The notes under the pieces are model-generated. The model searched no databases, was not told the origin of the DNA, and was given only the letters and a program-made list of their open reading frames with translations. DNA of 64,000 nucleotides. Source: Torreya grandis. Its lineage: Eukaryota; Streptophyta; Pinopsida; Cupressales; Taxaceae. This document shows, in pieces, positions 58,619 to 64,000 of the stretch. Positions within the stretch are counted from its first letter, which is position 1. Each line of letters starts with the position of its first letter. The position numbers were made by a program, and so were the translations under genes. Where the stretch lies: the NCBI GenBank assembly GCA_037957365.1, contig JARHVA010002684.1, positions 1,426,001-1,490,000 on the forward strand, written 5' to 3'.

Positions 58619-59847
58619 TGTTGCGTGAATATTTTGTCAATCAGCATACTGATCAACAAAATATGTCTGGTCAACCAAAACAGGAAGATTAGTCGGCCAG
58701 ATGTGCAGCTTCACTACATCAACCGGAGACAAATCTCTCCTCTCATCAAGGGGAGGTTCCCTATTAAATATGCGGAGGTTATATACTATATATATATGCA
58801 GAAAGTAAGACACAGGGGTGGGATAAACCATCCATCTCTCTTCTTTCAGAGATGATGCACACAGACAAATGAGAAAATCTTGGTGTAAACACTGAAGACA
58901 CTTTTCTTCTTTCAGAAGTATTCTTGCAGAAAACAACAGGAGTTTCTTTCAGACAGTAAAGTAACCAGTAACCAAAGGGCGTAGTAACAACAGGATGAAA
59001 TAGAACGCAAAGTTTTCACCTCAACTGCTCAAAGAGTATATCACAAAAGATACTGGGGGCACAAAGTCGTCCCAGAATCCTCAACAAAAAAAAAAAGAAA
59101 AACACAGACTGAAAACAATTGTGAAAGCAGAAAGTCTTCCCACAGTTGGTTTCAGGGCACTTCCCTATTACTTTCACTAATTCTGCTTACCAAGTTAAAT
59201 GAATAAGAACACCTTCAGAAGACAGACATAAGAATGATCTTCTTAAAATGACACAAGCCAAAACAACACAAAGTCTGTAAGCAACCTGCTTTCTCATTCA
59301 GATAAAAATGAAATTACAATCTGAGCTCAAAGTCTCAGTCTTCTTTCAAAATGCGCAGAGTTTCGCTCTTGTAAAAAATGAAGTCTCCCTTTACAAATGA
59401 GAGAATTAACAAACTTATATCCACTACGCAAGGATTGACGCCTTTTTCCATGGGACAGCCCATTCTGTAGTCAATGTCTTCAATGCATCTCCAGTTTTGT
59501 CTGGAGAGACCACGCTGAGAACAGTGCGCTGCCATAACTATGACGTGTCCCTTTATCTAATATGTCTCTTCCTTGGTATGGACCGTCTGGTCCTTCTCGA
59601 ATTTGTCTTTACTTCATGGAAGAAAAATAGGCCGCGTCCTTGGTTTGGTGCGCTTAGAAGTCTACTCGCTCCACTATTTCACCTATTGGAAATAACTCTT
59701 TCGAAGATAATTCTGGTCCTTTGCATCGGTCTTCTCTTCCCAACAGCAATTTGAGCCTTCGGGCTCCCTTTTCAGTCGATTGCTTGATTCTTCCTTTAAG
59801 TTCCGCGCTCTATTTGAATTTCTACGGATTTTCCCTCACTTTAAATT

Positions 59848-59867
59848 TGATGTTTGAGGGGCCGTCA
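59848..59867. promoter_or_regulatory. TGACG-N10-CGTCA box, one base changed
   Basis: TGATGTTTGAGGGGCCGTCA, the counterpart of 53959 with TGACG changed to TGATG. Confidence 0.45.
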
Positions 59868-60504
59868 ATGGTCGCCAGCTGCTTGAACCATGTTGAACCT
59901 TGAACCTGTGAACCTATGAAAGTTCATTGGTTCATTGGTTCATTCTGTCTCTTTTGTTCCATCGCTCCTTGGTTCAATTGCTTTCTCGCTCTTTGGTTGA
60001 ACCATCCGTGGAACCACTTGTTTGCTGCTTCTCTCTTGACTGAGGCTGCCTTTGAACTTTTGAACCTATGAACCATTGAACTTTGAACTCTTTCGGTTCA
60101 AAGTTTAATCGGTTCATTGGTTCATTCTGTGTCTTGCTCAATCATTGCTTCCTTTATCTTTCTAAGCTTTGGTTGAACCTTTGAACCTTGAACCCGTTGA
60201 ACCTTTTGGTTCAACGGTTCAATGGTTCAATCGGTTCATTCGGTTCATCCTTTGAATCCCCTTTTTGTCTAAGTCTGTGAAAGTTCCTTTCTGCGTCTTT
60301 GTTCGGGCTTTTAAAACGGTCCTTTCTCTGTCGCCAAGTGCCCTCCTCAAGGGTACTTGTCCTTCGGGCTTCAACTTCCCCGGCGGGCTTTTTCCATCGG
60401 GCAAAAAGATCGAAAGAATTCCTTCGGACAAAATGTCTGAAGGAAAGTTTCTTGTTACTTGGCTATTCGTTCTTTCCTGTTTCTTCGGACTTTTTCTCCG
60501 GGTG

Positions 60505-60535
60505 AATTCCTTCGGACAAAAAGTCCGAAGGAATT
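60505..60535. other. 13-bp stem hairpin with AAAAA loop
   Basis: AATTCCTTCGGAC at 60505-60517 pairs perfectly with GTCCGAAGGAATT at 60523-60535. It is representative of at least a dozen such hairpins in the LTRs of this window. Confidence 0.85.
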
Positions 60536-61201
60536 TTGCCTTAACATTTTTCCGAGAAAATCTTCTTGAAAGTATTCTTTCGGCCTCTTGGACTTAGCCA
60601 TTTCCATCGGACAAAAAGTCTGAAAGAATTGTTTCTTTTGGGCCTTTAAACAAATCCGAAGGAATTCTATCTTTTGTTTGACCTTTGAACCAATGCTGCC
60701 TTCCCTCTGCAAGGGCACTTGCCTTTTTCGCTTTGGGGCAGCCCTTTGAACCTGTCGATTGAACCAACTTTGGTTCAACGGTTCAATGGTTCAATAGGCT
60801 CATCTTTCGTTATTTGGCTAAGTCCTTTTGATCTTTTGCACCAAGCACGTTGAACCAACTTGGTCGTTGAACCCATTGAACCAAAGTGGTTCAAAGTTCA
60901 ATGGTTCAAGCCTTTGTCCTTTATCGTGTGCTGATTGAACTCTTTTGATTGGGCCGAGGCGCTGAACCGATCCTAGAAACGACTGTGTTAGAAACTTGTT
61001 CTTTTGACTGAACTCGCCTGCAGAAGCTATTTTAACCTGTTGATCCTGTGAATCCCTTTACGGAAAAAGCTTAAAAATGAGGAATTTGAAAGCTCAGAAC
61101 AAATTTTGAGAAGGGAAGAGAGAAATTTTGGTCTGTGCAAGGCCAAAATAGTCCGTAGGTTGTCCCAAAAATGAGTGGCATTTTTCGGGGACAACACAAC
61201 T

Positions 61202-62210
61202 CATACGCAACCTCTCCAATCTGTTTTAGAATCCAATAAGGTCCATAGAACTGTGGCTTCAATTTCTCTGCACTACTCTTCTTCAAGGAGGATTGCCTAT
61301 AACGCTGTAAGTGAAGGAACACCAAATCTCCCACATCAAATGATCTCTGCACCCTGTGCCTATCAACATACATCTTTTGCTGATTTTGTGCCCGCTGCAT
61401 ATTCTCCTTGAGAGTTTTCATGATGTCCTGATTTTCTTGAATCCAGTCACAAGCTTTGGGAGCTCGACTATTTGATATCACCAAATCAACAAATGATGAA
61501 GCATCATACCCATAAAGTGCTCGGAATGGTGTCATGCCAATGCTCATATGATAGGTTGTATTGTAGCAATGCTCACCTAAGTACAACCACTTAACCCATA
61601 CCTTTTGATGCCCTGCCACATAACTTCGCAAATAACCCTATATCCATTTATTCACGATCTCGGTTTGACCATCGGTCTGCGGATGATAACCGGTACTTTG
61701 TGTCAACTCTGTATCGGCTAACTTGAATAGCTCCTGCCAAAATGTACTCATTAATTTGCTGTCTCGATCACTGACTATGTTCTTAGGCAATCCATGTAAC
61801 CTAAAAACCTCCTCAAAGAATAAAGCTGCTACTTGTGGTGCATTATACTCAAACCACATCGCAAAAAAGTGAGCGTACTTGGTCAATCTGTTGACCACCA
61901 CATATATGCAATTCTTACCCTGAACCTTGGGTAAGCCCGTAATGAAATCCATGGATATACTCTCCCAATTTTGGTTTGGAATGGGTAATGGTTGAAGTAA
62001 TCCTGCAGGAAATGAGTGTTCGGATTTGCTTTGCTGACAAACCACACACTCTCTAATGTGGTTAATGGCACCGTCCTTCAACTCTCTCCAAGCAAATCTC
62101 CCTCGTATATATCTGTAATTCTTGAAGTACCCTGCATGACCTGCCAATGGTGTGTCATGTACGACACTCAAGATCTTCATCTTTGACTCAAGCACAAGGT
62201 ATACCCTACT
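61202..62210 (-). pseudogene. Chromovirus integrase
   Basis: The minus-strand frame starts SRVYLVLESKMKILS at 62210. The H2C2 zinc domain has HDTPLAGH with RECVVCQQSK. The DDE core has SMDFITGLP, VSDRDSKLMSTFWQELF and HPQTDGQTEIVN, so all three catalytic acids are present. One stop follows at about 61636 (after VNKWI). The frame then continues with TTYHMSIGMTPFRALYGYD, the GDLVFLHLQRYRQSS patch, and PQFYGPYWILKQIGEVAYEL up to the insertion. The C-terminus resumes at 52722. Reverse transcriptase should lie to the right but is cut off by the LTR at 62211. Gypsy integrase inserts element cDNA into chromosomes. Confidence 0.9.
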
Positions 62211-62534
62211 TGTTGACCATTTTTGGTCCAACATGCCAAAAATCGGTCCCCTTCTTTCCCTGCTGTTCTGAGCCAGTTCATTTTTTGATTTTGCACAAGT
62301 CTTGGAAATTTCTACGGACTCTGCAGGTATTTCTACGGACTCTGCAGAGAGTTTCTACGGACTCTGCAGGAAGAGACAAGTTCCCACTTAGGCGCAAAGT
62401 GGACCATTCCAAGTGCCCTTGCGGAGGGCAGTTTTGGACTCAAGTGCCCTTGCGGAGGATAGGGAACATTTGCAAAGAGGCCACAGAGAAAGCCGAAAAG
62501 GTAAGTTTCCTTCGGAAATTTGTTTAAGGCAAAA

Positions 62535-62600
62535 AGAGAATTTCTTCGGACAAAATGTCCGAAGGAATTCCTTCGGACATTTTGTTCGAAGAAATTCTTT
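62535..62600. other. 66-bp near-perfect palindrome
   Basis: Centred on GGAATTCC at 62564-62571, each arm is 33 bases and only two pairs are G-T. The arms are themselves hairpins (TTCGGACAAAATGTCCGAA). Confidence 0.9.
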
Positions 62601-62822
62601 GGAAGAAAATCCCGCCATAAAAGGACAAGGCAAAAAAAGTCCGAAGAAATTCGGGAAAGAGTTACGGGTAAAAAACCCGAAGAAAGTCTCCGAAGGAAAG
62701 GAACGAGCAAGACAATTCTTGTAGACTTTTTGTCTGTGGGAGAAGTAGCCGTGAGAAAATCCACGGAAAAAGTCGCTGAGTGAAAAGAGCCGAGGAAATA
62801 AGTGGAGAAAGCAAAGGAAGAG

Positions 62823-62876
62823 ATCCTTCGGGTAAAATGTCCGAAGGAATTCCTTCGGACATTTTGTCCGAAGGAT
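62823..62876. other. 54-bp near-perfect palindrome
   Basis: Centred on GGAATTCC at 62846-62853, each arm 27 bases, with two G-T pairs. Confidence 0.9.
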
Positions 62877-63068
62877 TTCAAGACCAAGGAGCCGAAGGAC
62901 CCCGAAGGGCAGGTGCCCTTGCGGGGGACTCCCAGCGAAAATGAAGGACACTTTTCCAAAGTCGAAGGGACCCCTTCCCTTCGAGAGGGTTCAAAACAAG
63001 AAGCCCGAAAGAAAGGGAAGCAACGAGAAGCCCGAAGGAAAGGAAAAGGCCGAAGAAATTTCAAGGGG

Positions 63069-63088
63069 TGACGGGCCCGAAGACGTCA
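63069..63088. promoter_or_regulatory. Inverted TGACG-N10-CGTCA box
   Basis: TGACGGGCCCGAAGACGTCA followed by AAAT. Confidence 0.5.
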
Positions 63089-63132
63089 AAATCAAGCGCG
63101 GCGAACTAGCCATTGGAAGTTCAAACGTCCAG

Positions 63133-63152
63133 TGACGGGTGCGCAGACGTCA
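63133..63152. promoter_or_regulatory. Inverted TGACG-N10-CGTCA box, second copy in this LTR
   Basis: TGACGGGTGCGCAGACGTCA followed by AATTT, 64 bases after the first. Confidence 0.5.
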
Positions 63153-63680
63153 AATTTAAGGCGGTGAAATAGCCGTTGATTTTGAAAAGCTTAAAGAAGA
63201 GCCCAAGGAACTCAGCGAACCGCCAAGAAGATAGCCCCGAGGGCCGAAGGAGCCAGAAAGAGACAAAACCAGGAAGAGACAAAGTGTAGAAATAGACAAA
63301 TAGTCCAGGTGGCAAAGAGGGGTGTGGACTCAAAGATTTATTCCTGCAGTTGGAACAATGCTTGCCAAGTGGTCTTTAAACGGCGCAAACAGTAAGGGCC
63401 GCGCCTTGTTTTCTCCACTTTGCATTTATAAGCAGACAAATCGCGCAAATATTTGGGAGGAGCAATCTTGTCTGCAGAAAAGAGGCACGGCCCGTGCTTT
63501 CACATTAATGTTTGAACGCCAAAGTCAAGACCAGGGATTACACATGGTTCTAGCAGGCCTCTTCTAGAAGAATGACATCAGCAACAGTGACTTTCTCTTT
63601 CCGATGCTCTCAACGCACATGGGCCAACTTGTCAAAGGGTGCCAAAAGTCTTTTCAAAAGGGGCGCCTTTACTTCTCTTT

Positions 63681-63689
63681 CTATATATT
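63681..63689 (+). promoter_or_regulatory. TATA box of the 62211 LTR
   Basis: CTATATATT about 530 bases after the TGACG boxes, preceding the R/U5 part. Confidence 0.45.
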
Positions 63690-64000
63690 GTAAACTTCTC
63701 ATTTTGATCGGATCTCTTAGCTCGTAAGGCAAAGCTCTGCGCAAAAATCTCTGGTTTTGTAATGCAGAACTCTGCCGAATTTTACCTTGAATCAAGACTT
63801 AGCAATTTTTACCTCCATTTGAACTTGCACTCACGTATATGTCTATGTTTTCTTTTGTGTTAAGTCATTTTCTCTTATGCTTTTCACAGAACGATTCCAG
63901 CATGTCTAGTGCATTGTGAAGTTTCTTCTTCTGCATGTCTGCCAGAAGTGTTTACAGTAGGAATATAGGCGCATGTGAATAGGCCGCCATAGTGTGTCTC

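Larger units (their letters stand above)
52728..61196 (-). mobile_element. Non-autonomous gag-protease LTR element (TR-GAG-like), 8.5 kb
   Basis: LTRs 52728-55332 and 58619-61196 enclose a 3.3-kb internal region with Gag and an aspartic protease and nothing else. The 5-bp target site CAACT is intact on both sides (52723-52727 and 61197-61201), and the host integrase frame is restored in phase by its removal. PBS is of the TGGCGACTC type next to 58619. Without reverse transcriptase or integrase it would need enzymes from another element. LTRs of 2.6 kb are long relative to the 3.3-kb internal region. Confidence 0.9.
58619..61196 (-). repeat. 5' LTR of the gag-protease element
   Basis: 2578 bases, TGTTGCGTGAAT to GGGGACAACA, partner of 52728-55332. 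The regular hairpin AATTCCTTCGGAC-AAAAA-GTCCGAAGGAATT is at 60505-60535. Confidence 0.9.
62211..64000 (+). mobile_element. Palindrome-rich LTR, truncated by the window end
   Basis: Starts TGTTGACCATTTTTGG next to CTACT (62206-62210) and matches the reverse complement of the 29431 end of the solo LTR (ATTTTGCACAAG, TTTCTACGGACTCTGCAGG). Its right part (63945-64000) matches the complement of 31900-31960, so about 370 bases remain outside the window. It contains nested palindromes (62535-62600 and 62823-62876), two TGACG boxes and a TATA-like site. It interrupts the chromovirus integrase. Confidence 0.85.

Noticed and set aside
62333..63064. 243- and 187-residue minus-strand open frames
   Set aside because: They follow from stacked palindromes in the LTR. 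The same kind of frame appears in every copy in unrelated sequence.

Overview
The window looks like nuclear DNA of a seed plant with very long introns, most likely a conifer or another gymnosperm. This is an inference. It rests on AT-rich sequence with spliced plant-type exons (GT/AG introns), a gene whose four visible exons are split by one intron of about 37.4 kb, and wall-to-wall old, nested, mostly broken LTR retrotransposons. No tRNA, rRNA, CRISPR or bacterial operon signal was seen.

Host gene. Four + strand exons (7884-8085, 8329-8573, 45950-46061, 46156-46304) join without a phase break into 236 codons with no stop. They look like part of a large plant protein with Ig-like repeats. The two ends of the gene are not visible. 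Nearly all other content is retrotransposon sequence in its introns.

Layout. 1-451: start of a palindrome-rich LTR. About 2290-3990: unrecognised decayed minus-strand coding relic. 4913-6720: decayed Ty3/gypsy gag-protease (+). 8987-15529: a Copia LTR (+) split by a non-autonomous gag element (9431-15341, TSD TCTTA). 19271-22960: decayed Ty1/copia (-). 23280-35159: an 11.9-kb Ty1/copia element (-) with both LTRs, PBS, PPT and TSD AGGAT. It sits inside a gypsy-type gag relic (+, about 23030-36135) and is itself interrupted by two solo LTRs (27608-29431 and 31561-33905). 36178-37290: large inverted-repeat (foldback) element. 38568-42024: palindrome-rich solo LTR with an internal 684-bp promoter duplication. 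46781-48241: Copia solo LTR with a 21-bp minisatellite. 49131-51080: half of another non-autonomous element. 52419-62210: chromovirus integrase and chromodomain (-), split by an 8.5-kb gag-protease-only element (52728-61196, TSD CAACT). 62211-64000: another palindrome-rich LTR, cut by the window end.

How the pieces relate. Several LTRs share one modular U3 plan: stacked hairpins of the type TTCCTTCGGAC-loop-GTCCGAAGGAA, then a 20-bp inverted TGACG-N10-CGTCA box of fixed spacing, then a TATA box. Two non-autonomous elements share an unrecognised protein and retain the C-terminal tail of the neighbouring chromovirus pol. This suggests an autonomous/parasite relationship. These two points are the most novel-looking content. 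Coordinates of LTR ends come from reading termini, target-site duplications and repeat pairs by eye.
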